NCBI GenBank assembly: GCA_002732675.1
Contig: NVRR01000065.1
Span: 1 to 12,684 of the forward strand
Reading direction: 5' to 3'
DNA from: Sneathiella sp.
GTDB taxonomy: Bacteria > Pseudomonadota > Alphaproteobacteria > Sneathiellales > Sneathiellaceae
Length of the DNA: 12,684 nucleotides
Shown: one piece after another, positions 1 through 7,812 of the stretch
Layout: each line of letters begins with the position of its first letter
Numbering within the stretch: position 1 is the stretch's first letter
The notes under the pieces: generated by a model
Seen by the model: the letters and a program-made list of their open reading frames with translations, nothing else
What the model was told of the DNA's origin: nothing
The model's database searches: none
Position numbers and translations under genes: made by a program

Positions 1-1977
1 CGCCGCCGCTTTACCAAGGCCTCGAATTTCCTCCGGACGGTCCGCTGTCACCTGCATTACCTCACCGGACGGCCAGAAGAGCGGATCACCTTTGACGTCC
101 AGACGGAGTTGGCGAGCCGCCTTGGTTACAAGGATCATACAGGGACCCTGGGCGTCGAGCGCTTTATGAAGCATTATTTTCTGGTCGCCAAAGATGTCGG
201 TGATTTGACCCGCATTTTCTGCGCCAGCCTGGAGGCTGAGCAGCAGAAAAAAGGCCGCTTGTCTATTCCGCATTTTGGTCTCGGCAAGCGCAAATTGAAC
301 GGCTATCTGATCGAAAGAGGCAGGATCAATGTGCAGGAGGAAGATGATTTCAAAAAATCTCCGGTGAAAATGCTGGAGTTGTTTCATCTGGCGCAGAAAA
401 AAGGCCTGGATGTGCATCCCAACGCCCTCCGGCTGATCCGTCAGGACCTGAAGCTGATCAATCGTAAACTGCGAAACGATGCGACGGCGAACCGAATGTT
501 TCTAGAGATGATGACCAGCACCAAGGACCCGGAAACGACATTGCGGCGCCTCAATGAAGCCGGCGTCTTCGGTCGGTTTATCCCCGATTTCGGCCGGGTT
601 GTTGCTCAAATGCAGCATGACATGTATCATGTCTATACGGTGGATGAACATACCATCCGCGCCATCGGGATTCTGTCACAAATTGAGGCTGGCCTGCTCG
701 AAGACGAGCATCCATTGTCCCATAAGATCCTTCCCAAGATCATCTCCCGCAATGTGCTTTATTGTGCGGTACTCATTCACGATATCGCCAAGGGTCGCGG
801 GGGCGATCATTCCGTCCTAGGCGCTGAAGTGGCTGAAAAACTATGTCCCCGATTGGGGCTCTCAGCATCAGAGACAGAAACCGTCGCCTGGCTGGTGCGC
901 TATCATCTGGCCTTCAGTAATTTTGCCTTCAAACGGGATATTGCCGACCCGAAAACAGTTGCTGATTTCGTTGAGATTGTGCAAAGCCCGGAACGCCTGC
1001 GGTTGTTGCTGATTTTAACAGTTGTCGATATTCGGGCGGTGGGACCGAATGTCTGGAATGGATGGAAAGGCCAGCTGCTCCGGGAACTTTACTACGCCAG
1101 TGAAATGGCGCTTACTGGCGGCCATATATCCGAAGGCCGGACAGAACGGGCAAAACAGTACCAGAAAATTCTGCGCGAACAGCTCAAAGACTGGAAGGAA
1201 TCGGAGATTGATGAACATGTCCAACGATTCTATCAGTCCTACTGGATTGCGACCAATGCGGAAGATCAGAAATTCCATGCGGAACTGATCCGCGATGCCG
1301 AAAAGCAAAATGCTCTTTTTACTATTGATGCCAAGAGTGATCCGTTCCGCTCCATCACACAAGTCACCGTCTACACGGCTGACCATCCCGGGCTCTTTGC
1401 CAGGATTACGAGCGCCATGGCCATATGCGGCGCTAATATCGTCGATGCAAAGGTCCACACAACGACTGACGGCATGGCGATTGATAGCTTTTTCATCCAG
1501 GATGCAGAGGGCAAGGTTTATGGTCAGGGTGAACGGATGGCGAAGCTCAAAACCGCCATCGAAGATACTCTGCGAGGCGCCCGCAGACCGCATTTGGAAA
1601 TCGTGGACCGGCAGAAATCAAGCCTGCCGAGCCGGACCCGGGTCTTTACTGTCCAACCTGCCGTACTGCTCGATAACAAGGCCTCTGATACCCATACAGT
1701 TATTGAAATACGTGGACGCGATCGCCCGGGCCTGCTGGCCGAGCTTTCGCGTCGGATTTTCACATTGTCACTGAGTATTTCGTCGGCCCATATCGCGACC
1801 TATGGTGAGCGGGCCGTCGACGTCTTCTACGTAAAAGACAGCTTTGGCCTAAAAATCACCAATAAAGTGAAATTGGCGAATATCGAGAAAAAGCTGTTGC
1901 TCGTTTTGTCGGAACCGCCAACAACGACGAAAAAAAGCAGCAAATCGAAAAAGACCACGGCCGCAGCCGGATCGTAA
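1..1977 (+). CDS. glnD: PII uridylyltransferase / uridylyl-removing enzyme GlnD, 5'-truncated by the window edge
   Basis: GlnD uridylylates PII proteins (GlnB/GlnK) when glutamine is low and removes UMP when it is high, feeding the NtrBC/sigma-54 nitrogen response and glutamine synthetase control. The frame is open from base 1, so the N-terminal nucleotidyltransferase catalytic motif lies outside the window; the TTG at 109 is only an internal codon. Seen in order: the end of the nucleotidyltransferase region (TGRPEERITFD, then GVERFMKHYF), an HD phosphohydrolase domain with LIHDIAKGRGGDHS near base 770–810 (the uridylyl-removing site), and two C-terminal ACT domains (VTVYTADHPGLFARI near 1363; VIEIRGRDRPGLLAEL near 1699) that sense glutamine in this family. 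About 658 codons are present; family members are usually about 900 residues. The extreme C-terminus is a Lys/Ser/Thr-rich tail. murJ follows after 33 bp. The identification is secure. Confidence 0.96.
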   Translation, partial: RRRFTKASNFLRTVRCHLHYLTGRPEERITFDVQTELASRLGYKDHTGTLGVERFMKHYFLVAKDVGDLTRIFCASLEAEQQKKGRLSIPHFGLGKRKLNGYLIERGRINVQEEDDFKKSPVKMLELFHLAQKKGLDVHPNALRLIRQDLKLINRKLRNDATANRMFLEMMTSTKDPETTLRRLNEAGVFGRFIPDFGRVVAQMQHDMYHVYTVDEHTIRAIGILSQIEAGLLEDEHPLSHKILPKIISRNVLYCAVLIHDIAKGRGGDHSVLGAEVAEKLCPRLGLSASETETVAWLVRYHLAFSNFAFKRDIADPKTVADFVEIVQSPERLRLLLILTVVDIRAVGPNVWNGWKGQLLRELYYASEMALTGGHISEGRTERAKQYQKILREQLKDWKESEIDEHVQRFYQSYWIATNAEDQKFHAELIRDAEKQNALFTIDAKSDPFRSITQVTVYTADHPGLFARITSAMAICGANIVDAKVHTTTDGMAIDSFFIQDAEGKVYGQGERMAKLKTAIEDTLRGARRPHLEIVDRQKSSLPSRTRVFTVQPAVLLDNKASDTHTVIEIRGRDRPGLLAELSRRIFTLSLSISSAHIATYGERAVDVFYVKDSFGLKITNKVKLANIEKKLLLVLSEPPTTTKKSSKSKKTTAAAGS

Positions 1978-2010
1978 TCGGTCCGCTGGTTGATTTGACG
2001 AGGGGTATGT

Positions 2011-3558
2011 ATGAGTTTGATTAAATCCGTCGCCACAGTTGGTGGTTATACGATGGTCAGCCGCGTCCTCGGTTTCCTGCGGGACATCCTGATGGCAACC
2101 ATATTGGGGGCAGGCCCCGTCGCAGACGCCTTTTTCGTCGCCTTTCGTATTCCCAATATGTTTCGAAGGCTGGTGGCGGAAGGTGCTTTTTCTGCAGCCT
2201 TCGTGCCGATGTTTGCGCGGCGGCTGGAGGCTGATGGTAAAGATATTGCCCTGGAATTCGCTGCCCACAGCCTCAGCTTTCTGGTTGGGTTTCTGCTGAT
2301 CTTCTCAAGCCTGTTTATGATCTTCATGCCGTTCATGATGGAATTCCTGGCGCCAGGCTTCGCCATTGACAGTGAGCGTTTCACCCTTGCGGTCGATTTT
2401 ACCCGCATCACCTTTCCCTATCTCACAGCCATGGCAATTGTTGCGTTGCTTGGCGGCATCTTGAACGCTTTTTATAAATTTGCGGCCATGGCCGCCGCCC
2501 CCATCTTGCTTAATATCATCCTGATCGGCTGTTTGCTCGCGGCCATGGGCAAAGCCGAGAGTAATGTCGGCATGATCCTGTCCTGGGGAGTGGCCGCTGC
2601 CGGGTTGGTGCAGGTTGCTTTTCTGATCCTGGCCTGCCGTCACAATGGCATCCATATCCGGATTGCCCGTCCTCAAATGAGTGACAATGTGAAACGGCTT
2701 CTGAAATTGATGCTGCCCGGCGCGCTTGGTGCCGGAGTGATGCAGATCAATATTCTGGTGGGCACCATCATTGCGTCATACCTCGCCGCAGGCTCCATTT
2801 CTTATCTTTACTATGCCGACCGGGTATATCAACTGCCACTCGGCGTTATCGGGATCGCTGTGGGGACAGCGCTTCTGCCGCTATTGTCACGTCAGATCCG
2901 GGCCGGAGAAAATAAAACCGCGATCAACAGCCTCAATCGAGCCATCGAACTTTCCATGCTGTTTACCCTGCCCGCCGGTATCGCTCTGATGATCATCCCG
3001 GAGCAGATCACCTCGGTCCTGTTCCAGCATGGGGAGTTCAGCGCCGACGACAGCCGGGCAACCGCCAGCGCATTGTTGGCGTTTTCGGCGGGTTTGCCCG
3101 CTTACGTTCTGGTAAAAATACTGGCACCGGCATTTTTCGCCCGTGAAGATACCACAACGCCCGTTATCGTCGGCGTCATTGCCATGGCGACTAATGTCAT
3201 CTTAAGTCTGTTGTTGATCGGGCCCTTTGCCCATGTGGGAATAGCCATGGCGACAGCGCTCTCCTCTTGGCTCAATGCACTTGTCCTGCTCGCGCTGCTT
3301 ATACTCAGAAATCAATACGGAGCAGACACCCGTCTTTATAAAAGGCTTCTCGGCATGCTGCTCGCCAGCGCCGGGATGGCGGCTGCGCTCTGGTTCGGCC
3401 AGGAACTGCTGACGGCCCAATTTGAAGGTGAACTGATAGACCGAATTATGGCGCTTTTGCTGCTCATCGGCGGCGGAGGCGGTATTTATGTTGTCGGGGC
3501 TATGGTAACCGGAGCAGCCCGCCTCAGTGATGTGAAGGCGATGCTGACACGCCGTTAG
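2011..3558 (+). CDS. murJ: Lipid II flippase MurJ (MviN)
   Basis: MurJ moves lipid II, the peptidoglycan precursor, from the inner to the outer face of the cytoplasmic membrane and belongs to the MOP exporter superfamily. The 515-residue protein has the usual length and is hydrophobic throughout, consistent with about 14 membrane segments. The N-terminal signature is clear: VSRVLGFLRD at 16–25, then ADAFFVAFRIPNMFRRLVAE, and FSAAFVPMF. Arg18, Arg24 and Arg52 fall at the positions of the functionally important cavity arginines of E. coli MurJ. The ATG at 2011 is preceded by a Shine-Dalgarno-like GACGAGGGG at 1997–2005. It lies 33 bp after glnD and is probably co-transcribed with it. Nothing looks broken. 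Confidence 0.96.
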   Translation: MSLIKSVATVGGYTMVSRVLGFLRDILMATILGAGPVADAFFVAFRIPNMFRRLVAEGAFSAAFVPMFARRLEADGKDIALEFAAHSLSFLVGFLLIFSSLFMIFMPFMMEFLAPGFAIDSERFTLAVDFTRITFPYLTAMAIVALLGGILNAFYKFAAMAAAPILLNIILIGCLLAAMGKAESNVGMILSWGVAAAGLVQVAFLILACRHNGIHIRIARPQMSDNVKRLLKLMLPGALGAGVMQINILVGTIIASYLAAGSISYLYYADRVYQLPLGVIGIAVGTALLPLLSRQIRAGENKTAINSLNRAIELSMLFTLPAGIALMIIPEQITSVLFQHGEFSADDSRATASALLAFSAGLPAYVLVKILAPAFFAREDTTTPVIVGVIAMATNVILSLLLIGPFAHVGIAMATALSSWLNALVLLALLILRNQYGADTRLYKRLLGMLLASAGMAAALWFGQELLTAQFEGELIDRIMALLLLIGGGGGIYVVGAMVTGAARLSDVKAMLTRR

Positions 3559-3575
3559 GCCGTATTCCAGTTGAC

Positions 3576-3629
3576 GGCGCGCGGCGCGCCTGCAATAACC
3601 GCGTTTCAAAAATGGGGCCCAATGGCCCC
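3576..3629 (+). other. Two GC-rich hairpins between murJ and trpS
   Basis: The 143-bp gap holds two perfect short stem-loops. The first is GGCGCG (3576–3581), loop CGG, CGCGCC (3585–3590). The second is GGGGCC (3614–3619), loop CAAT, GGCCCC (3624–3629). Neither is followed by a T-run, so a classical intrinsic terminator is not supported; they could attenuate or stabilise the transcript. Weak evidence only. Confidence 0.25.
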
Positions 3630-3701
3630 CTCCGGCCTTGGCGGACTGATGGTCAGATCCGCCGGATGAGGCTCGTGTCCAAAGCGTGAGGAGCGTAAAA
3701 C

Positions 3702-4700
3702 ATGCCCCGTATTTTCTCCGGTGTCCAGCCGACTGGCAACCTTCATCTTGGCAATTATCTCGGCGCCATCCGCAATTTTGTGCGGCTGCAGGATGACTAT
3801 GAATGTATCTATTGCGCCGTTGATATGCATGCCATTACTGTCTGGCAGGACCCGGCCAACCTTCGCAGCAATACCCGCGAGGTGGCCGCCGCCTATCTTG
3901 CCGCCGGTGTCGACCCGAAAGCATCAATCATCTTCGCGCAAAGTACTGTTCCGGCCCATGCCGAGCTCGCCTGGATCTTCAATTGCATTGCGCGGCTCGG
4001 CTGGCTCAACCGCATGACCCAGTTCAAGGAGAAAGCCGGCAAAAACCGCGAGAACGCTTCGCTCGGCCTCTATGCCTATCCGTCCTTGATGGCTGCCGAT
4101 ATCCTCGCCTATAAAGCCACCCATGTGCCCGTGGGGGAAGACCAGAAACAACATCTGGAGTTGACCCGTGACATCGCCCAGAAATTCAATAACGACTATG
4201 GAACCGAAACTTTCCCCATCGTCGAGCCGCTGATCTTTGGCGAGGCGACACGGGTCATGTCGCTCCGCGATGGCGCCAAAAAGATGTCAAAATCTGACCC
4301 CAGCGACTATTCCCGTATTACCTTTACGGATGACCGGGATATGATTGCCAAGAAACTGCGTAAAGCCCGCACCGACGCCGATCCCCTGCCCGCAGAGGAG
4401 AAAGGACTGGAAGGCCGCCCCGAAGCCGCCAACCTTGTTGGTATCTATGCAGCGTTGGCCGATATCACGAAGCAGCAGGTGCTGGATAAATATGCCGGAT
4501 CACAATTTTCTGTTTTCAAGCCCGCGCTCACCGATCTGGCGGTTGAGACTTTCGGGCCTGTGGGGGAAGAAATGAAGCGCCTTATGGGCGATCCTGCCCA
4601 TGTGGATGCTATTTTGAAAGATGGCGCTGAGCGCGCCATTGCCTTGGCAGAGCCCGTCCTGAAAGAGGTCAAAGAGGTGGTTGGGTTTCTGGCGCCCTGA
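3702..4700 (+). CDS. trpS: Tryptophanyl-tRNA synthetase
   Basis: This class Ic aminoacyl-tRNA synthetase charges tRNA-Trp with tryptophan in the cytoplasm. The 332 residues match the usual bacterial length (about 330–335). The N-terminus reads [20 protein letters not shown], with the HIGH-type motif as HLGN at 15–18. The second ATP-binding signature is KKMSKS at 193–198. Other family blocks are [12 protein letters not shown] at 80–91 and [16 protein letters not shown] at 142–157. The ATG at 3702 has a good ribosome site, GTGAGGAG, at 3686–3693. It lies between murJ and the DUF2333-like gene on the same strand. No tryptophan leader peptide or T-box was seen upstream. The call is secure. Confidence 0.98.
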   Translation: MPRIFSGVQPTGNLHLGNYLGAIRNFVRLQDDYECIYCAVDMHAITVWQDPANLRSNTREVAAAYLAAGVDPKASIIFAQSTVPAHAELAWIFNCIARLGWLNRMTQFKEKAGKNRENASLGLYAYPSLMAADILAYKATHVPVGEDQKQHLELTRDIAQKFNNDYGTETFPIVEPLIFGEATRVMSLRDGAKKMSKSDPSDYSRITFTDDRDMIAKKLRKARTDADPLPAEEKGLEGRPEAANLVGIYAALADITKQQVLDKYAGSQFSVFKPALTDLAVETFGPVGEEMKRLMGDPAHVDAILKDGAERAIALAEPVLKEVKEVVGFLAP

Positions 4701-4716
4701 CGTCGGAAGGGGCGCC
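4691..4716 (+). terminator. Possible hairpin at the trpS stop codon
   Basis: GGCGCCC (4691–4697) pairs perfectly with GGGCGCC (4710–4716) around a 12-nt loop that holds the trpS stop codon. The sequence after it is GCTTGTAAATTT rather than a clean T-run, so this is at best a weak terminator. Confidence 0.2.
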
Positions 4717-4740
4717 GCTTGTAAATTTATCAAAAACTAC

Positions 4741-4769
4741 ATACATCTATGAGCAGCAGACGGATGTAT
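4741..4769. repeat. Inverted repeat upstream of the DUF2333-like gene
   Basis: ATACATC (4741–4747) and GATGTAT (4763–4769) form a perfect 7-bp dyad separated by 15 bp, 24 bp before the next start codon. The position would suit an operator or a leader-RNA hairpin. No regulator binding sequence is recognised and a 7-bp match could be chance. Confidence 0.25.
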
Positions 4770-4793
4770 AAACGCGGTCATGGGGCGAATTGA

Positions 4794-5777
4794 ATGAGTG
4801 AGATTGGGAACAGCGGTCCCGCGCAAAAGCGGATCGGCACAAACCGGGTGAAAGCGGCGGCGAAACGGAGCTGGAAGCCCATTGTTCTTATCATAGTGTT
4901 CCTGATCATCGCCTATTATCCCATTGGCATGCTCATGGTCAATAATATCGAGGACGATATCAATTTCGTGCCCACAGGTGAAAATGTCGTCGCCGGTGGC
5001 AGCAAAACTGTGGATATGATGGCCGGGCTTATTGACCGCGAAATCAATATCAATCGCTGGACCGCCAATGACCCGTTTTTCATGCCGTCTTCCATGCTCG
5101 ATAATATGCCCAACTATCAGCAAGGTGTGATTTCCGCCTTGGCCCGTTTCGCGTTCGAACTGACCGACCAGATCGGCCGCACCCGTGGCTCTAGCCAAAC
5201 AGATCCCGATCTGCAGGCCGCCGCCGGATTGCTACAATATTCCGGCACGCAGTGGAGTTGGGATCCGAGCATTTCCCTCCTGCCGACCGCCGCCTCGGAA
5301 GAGCAATATGAAAAAGCGCGAAAATCCCTGATCAGCTACAATAAGCGTCTTGCCGAGGGCAAGGCGGTGTTTGAAAAACGAGCTGATAATCTTATCGCCA
5401 CTCTGGACCGAATTGCCCTCGATATCGGGTCATCAACGGCGGCCATTGATAAGCATATTGACGAAAATGCGGGTGATATAATTGACTTTCAAGCCGATGA
5501 CCTTTTCTACAACATCAAAGGCCAGAGCTACGGTTATTTCATGATTTTGAAGACACTTTCGCAAGATTATGAAAAGCTGATCAAGGAGCGGGCACTGGGT
5601 AATGCCTGGTCACAAATGCTGGGCAGCTTAACGTCCGTTATCGAACTGGACCCTTTTATCATTGTCAACGCCACACCGGATTCGCAATTTATGCCCAATC
5701 ATCTGGCAGCGCAGGGGTTTTACGTCCTGCGGGCCAGGGCTCAACTTCAGGAAATCAGCAACATTCTCTTGAAATGA
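4794..5777 (+). CDS. DUF2333-family inner-membrane protein of unknown function
   Basis: The 327-residue protein has a basic N-terminus (Lys/Arg clustered at 12–28), one strong membrane segment at about 29–49, and a periplasmic remainder. I recognise it as DUF2333-like from the block NRWTANDPFFMP (87–98) followed by MLDNMPNYQQG (101–111). The middle (about 168–235) is rich in charged residues and probably helical. The C-terminal third has SYGYFMILKTLSQDYEKLI and hydrophobic AWSQMLGSLTSVIELDPFIIVN. No enzymatic motif is visible, and no biochemical function is established for the family to my knowledge. The ATG at 4794 has only a weak GGGGCG at 4782–4787. Its place between trpS and a stress-protein gene suggests a housekeeping or envelope role, but that is inference. 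Confidence 0.82.
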   Translation: MSEIGNSGPAQKRIGTNRVKAAAKRSWKPIVLIIVFLIIAYYPIGMLMVNNIEDDINFVPTGENVVAGGSKTVDMMAGLIDREININRWTANDPFFMPSSMLDNMPNYQQGVISALARFAFELTDQIGRTRGSSQTDPDLQAAAGLLQYSGTQWSWDPSISLLPTAASEEQYEKARKSLISYNKRLAEGKAVFEKRADNLIATLDRIALDIGSSTAAIDKHIDENAGDIIDFQADDLFYNIKGQSYGYFMILKTLSQDYEKLIKERALGNAWSQMLGSLTSVIELDPFIIVNATPDSQFMPNHLAAQGFYVLRARAQLQEISNILLK

Positions 5778-5829
5778 CCCGCTTGTTGATGGCAGGGTAT
5801 CCTGTAATTGATCTACTGGCGGAGACTTT

Positions 5830-6318
5830 ATGAGCGACAAGACCCAAAGCGATCCTGTACGGAACAAGTTTCTTGTTGTCGTCGATGAAACCCCCGAATG
5901 CATGTCAGCCATTCGGTTTGCCTGTCGTCGCGCCTGGCATGTCGGCGGCGGTGTGATCCTGCTCTATGTCATTGAGCCCCCTGAATTCCAGCACTGGATG
6001 GGCGTCGAGCAAGCGATGCGCGAAGAGGCCCGCGAAGCCGCGGAAGAACGGCTGCAAGCCTTGGCCGAAGATATCCGCAATGAAACAACAATCATTCCCG
6101 AATTTGCGATCCGCGATGGGTACCAAAAAGAAGAAGTCCTCGCCCTGATTGAGGAAGACCCTGATATCCGAATTTTGGTTCTGGCCGCCTCCCCCGATAC
6201 CGGCGGTCCCGGGCCTTTGGTCAAAAGCCTGGTCGGTGAAATGTCCGGCACTTTTGCCATTCCTATTACGGTGGTTCCGGGGAATCTCACGACGCGACAA
6301 CTGGATGCCGTCACATAA
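5830..6318 (+). CDS. Universal stress protein, UspA family
   Basis: This is a single-domain cytoplasmic Usp protein of 162 residues, close to the usual 140–165. It has the first-strand motif KFLVVVDETPECMSAI at 13–28, the second-strand VILLYVIEPP at 42–51, and the last strand IPITVVPG at 144–151. The family's ATP motif (G-2X-G-9X-G-S/T) appears in altered form: G125 and G128 are present but the G-T pair is at 140–141, giving 11 rather than 9 intervening residues. Nucleotide binding is therefore uncertain. The ATG at 5830 follows GGCGGAG at 5818–5824, a good ribosome site. It lies 52 bp after the DUF2333-like gene and is the last gene of the left + strand block. Confidence 0.88.
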   Translation: MSDKTQSDPVRNKFLVVVDETPECMSAIRFACRRAWHVGGGVILLYVIEPPEFQHWMGVEQAMREEAREAAEERLQALAEDIRNETTIIPEFAIRDGYQKEEVLALIEEDPDIRILVLAASPDTGGPGPLVKSLVGEMSGTFAIPITVVPGNLTTRQLDAVT

Positions 6319-6574
6319 TTCATCAAGCGAGAAAACTCCCTAAGCTGCTATTTTCGCCGCAATGATTCGGGAAATTGAGATTTATATTTTTCTTAAAATT
6401 TGCACCTAATCATCTGCACCGCTGTATGTGGTTGAAAAAACTGCGAAAATTTTGGTTTAAAAAACGCTCCTTGAAATTGGCACCCCGCTGGCACATATTC
6501 CGGCACGTGATCGGAGACATGTTTTTCCCATCTACGCACTATATGTTGTAGGCAATGAAGGCTTCACCTACTGG
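6319..6574. other. AT-rich intergenic region upstream of the Bax-like gene
   Basis: This 256-bp stretch (319 bp if translation starts at 6638) separates the housekeeping block from the accessory block and is clearly more AT-rich than the flanking genes. It contains TGCACC twice in direct orientation (6401–6406 and 6415–6420), a loose sigma-70-like TTGAAA (6433–6438) with a TTTAAA 18 bp further on, and a much better sigma-54-like element at 6478–6493. A 41-codon frame at 6426–6551 crosses it without a ribosome site. No RNA gene or repeat was recognised. Confidence 0.5.
6478..6493 (+). promoter_or_regulatory. Candidate sigma-54 (RpoN) promoter, -24/-12
   Basis: TGGCACCCCGCTGGCA fits the sigma-54 consensus TGGCACG-N4-TTGCA. 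The invariant GG (6479–6480) and GC (6491–6492) are exactly 10 bp apart, the full TGGCAC half is intact, and the -12 half reads TGGCA against TTGCA. Transcription would start about 12 bp downstream, near 6504, 70–135 bp before the possible start codons of the Bax-like gene. No enhancer-binding protein gene is in the window. The match is by eye and unscored. Confidence 0.45.
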
Positions 6575-7636
6575 ATGTTGTGTTATTTTCAAAAAAATGA
6601 CATAGATACAAGTTTTCAGGACAGTGTCGTTATAGGAATGCAAATAATCAAGGCTGCGTTTAAGTCGAATAAGGTCGTGACATTGCTCGGACTGGGCCTC
6701 GCTCTGTTGTATGTCGTGCCGGAACTTACCAACAGTTCCCGCGACTTGCGAAACGCCTCCTATGGTGTGGGTAACGCACGATATGCAAACGCCATTCCGC
6801 TGCCGGTTCGAAAACCCGGGGATTTACCCTATCTCGTCCAGCCACATCAGTTTGATGTTGTCTCCTTGCAAGATAACTGGTCAGAGATAAACTTTGATTT
6901 ACATGCCATACGTTATGGCCAGCCGGTTCCGCGGTATTTTGTTGAGCAGATGCCGGTGGATATTCTTGATATTGCCAACGTCGGAAAGCGCAAAGAGATG
7001 TTTATCTCGGTTATTTTGCCCTTGATTCTGAACGCCAACGAAAAAACCCTGTCACGGCGGGATCGCCTGATGGATCTTGTCGCTGACCGGCAGCAGGGGA
7101 GAGACCTGTCACGTGAGGATAGTGGCTGGCTTAAAAATGTCGCTAAACTTTACCGCACCGACCCATCTGATATTGGGACCTTGCACAAGAAAGTAGATGC
7201 TGTTCCGGTTTCTATCGCTCTTGCGCAGGCCGTAGAAGAATCAGGCTGGGGCACCTCGCGCTTTGCTCGCGAAGGCAATGCGCTGTTTGGTCAGCGCATC
7301 TGGTCCGAGGGAAAAGGGATCGTCCCAACACAGCGGGCCGAAGGCGAGACGTATGAAGTTAAAGCCTTTAAAACACTGTCAGATTCCATTGCTTCCTATA
7401 TACATAATTTGAACACCCATCCGGTGTATTCACTGTTCCGCGCAGAACGGGCGCGACGTCAGGTCGAGCCGGAGAACACGTTGAATGGATACAAGCTGGT
7501 GGAAACGCTCGTAGCGTATTCTGAACGCGGTGACGAATATGTTTCCACCTTGCAAAACCTGATCCAGACGAACCGCTTTGACCAGTTTGAAAAAGCTCAG
7601 CTGGCCAGCGAAAGGCTAGCGGACCGCCGATACTAG
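6575..7636 (+). CDS. Bax-like membrane-anchored N-acetylglucosaminidase
   Basis: The protein resembles the E. coli Bax family, which carries a glucosaminidase (GH73/FlgJ-type) domain expected to cut peptidoglycan glycan strands in the periplasm. Numbering from the 353-residue version, there is a membrane segment at about 34–49 preceded by lysines, a linker, then the Bax-typical VPRYFVEQMPVDI (118–130) and RKEMFISVILPLILNANEK (139–157). The catalytic block is VSIALAQAVEESGWGTSRF (212–230), with Glu222 the likely general acid, followed by GNALFGQ (234–240). The start is uncertain: ATG 6575 has only AAGG 13 bp upstream. ATG 6638 has AGGA 15 bp upstream and gives a compact basic signal anchor (MQIIKAAFKSNK then the hydrophobic run). 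I list the longer form but slightly favour 6638. The upstream sigma-54-like site suggests regulated expression. Confidence 0.85.
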   Translation: MLCYFQKNDIDTSFQDSVVIGMQIIKAAFKSNKVVTLLGLGLALLYVVPELTNSSRDLRNASYGVGNARYANAIPLPVRKPGDLPYLVQPHQFDVVSLQDNWSEINFDLHAIRYGQPVPRYFVEQMPVDILDIANVGKRKEMFISVILPLILNANEKTLSRRDRLMDLVADRQQGRDLSREDSGWLKNVAKLYRTDPSDIGTLHKKVDAVPVSIALAQAVEESGWGTSRFAREGNALFGQRIWSEGKGIVPTQRAEGETYEVKAFKTLSDSIASYIHNLNTHPVYSLFRAERARRQVEPENTLNGYKLVETLVAYSERGDEYVSTLQNLIQTNRFDQFEKAQLASERLADRRY

Positions 7637-7646
7637 GCGGCATCTC

Positions 7647-7674
7647 CGCCAGGTAAGGCACTAGGTACCTGGCG
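7647..7674 (+). terminator. Hairpin after the Bax-like gene, possible terminator
   Basis: CGCCAGGTA (7647–7655) and TACCTGGCG (7666–7674) make a perfect 9-bp stem with a 10-nt loop, starting 10 bp after the stop codon. Position and stem strength suit a transcription terminator or a 3'-end-protecting structure. No T-run follows (TCGCCATTATT), so intrinsic termination is unproven. Confidence 0.4.
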
Positions 7675-7812
7675 TCGCCATTATTCCATGCCAGCCAATG
7701 TTACTAAATTTCTTTCTGCTCGCAAATCATTTCCAGATATGAAAATATACGGGAAAGATTGGGAGGGCACGACGTCCGATAATCTGCCAAAAAGCAACAA
7801 TAAGGGTAGGCC

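Noticed and set aside
109..111. TTG at 109 as the glnD start
   Set aside because: The frame is open to base 1 and the residues before it match the GlnD nucleotidyltransferase-to-HD linker, so this is an internal leucine codon of a gene cut by the window edge.
1015..1593. Long - strand open frame opposite glnD (192 codons)
   Set aside because: It lies fully antisense to clear GlnD HD/ACT coding sequence and its translation resembles no family; it is a shadow of the real gene.
3559..3701. Trp-responsive leader (attenuator or T-box) before trpS
   Set aside because: No Trp-rich leader peptide, T-box sequence or antiterminator pairing could be found; only two short GC hairpins without T-runs.
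6401..6420. NtrC binding site upstream of the Bax-like gene
   Set aside because: The two TGCACC copies are in the same orientation; an NtrC site needs TGCACC-N5-GGTGCA-type dyad symmetry, and the best inverted reading has the wrong spacing and two mismatches.
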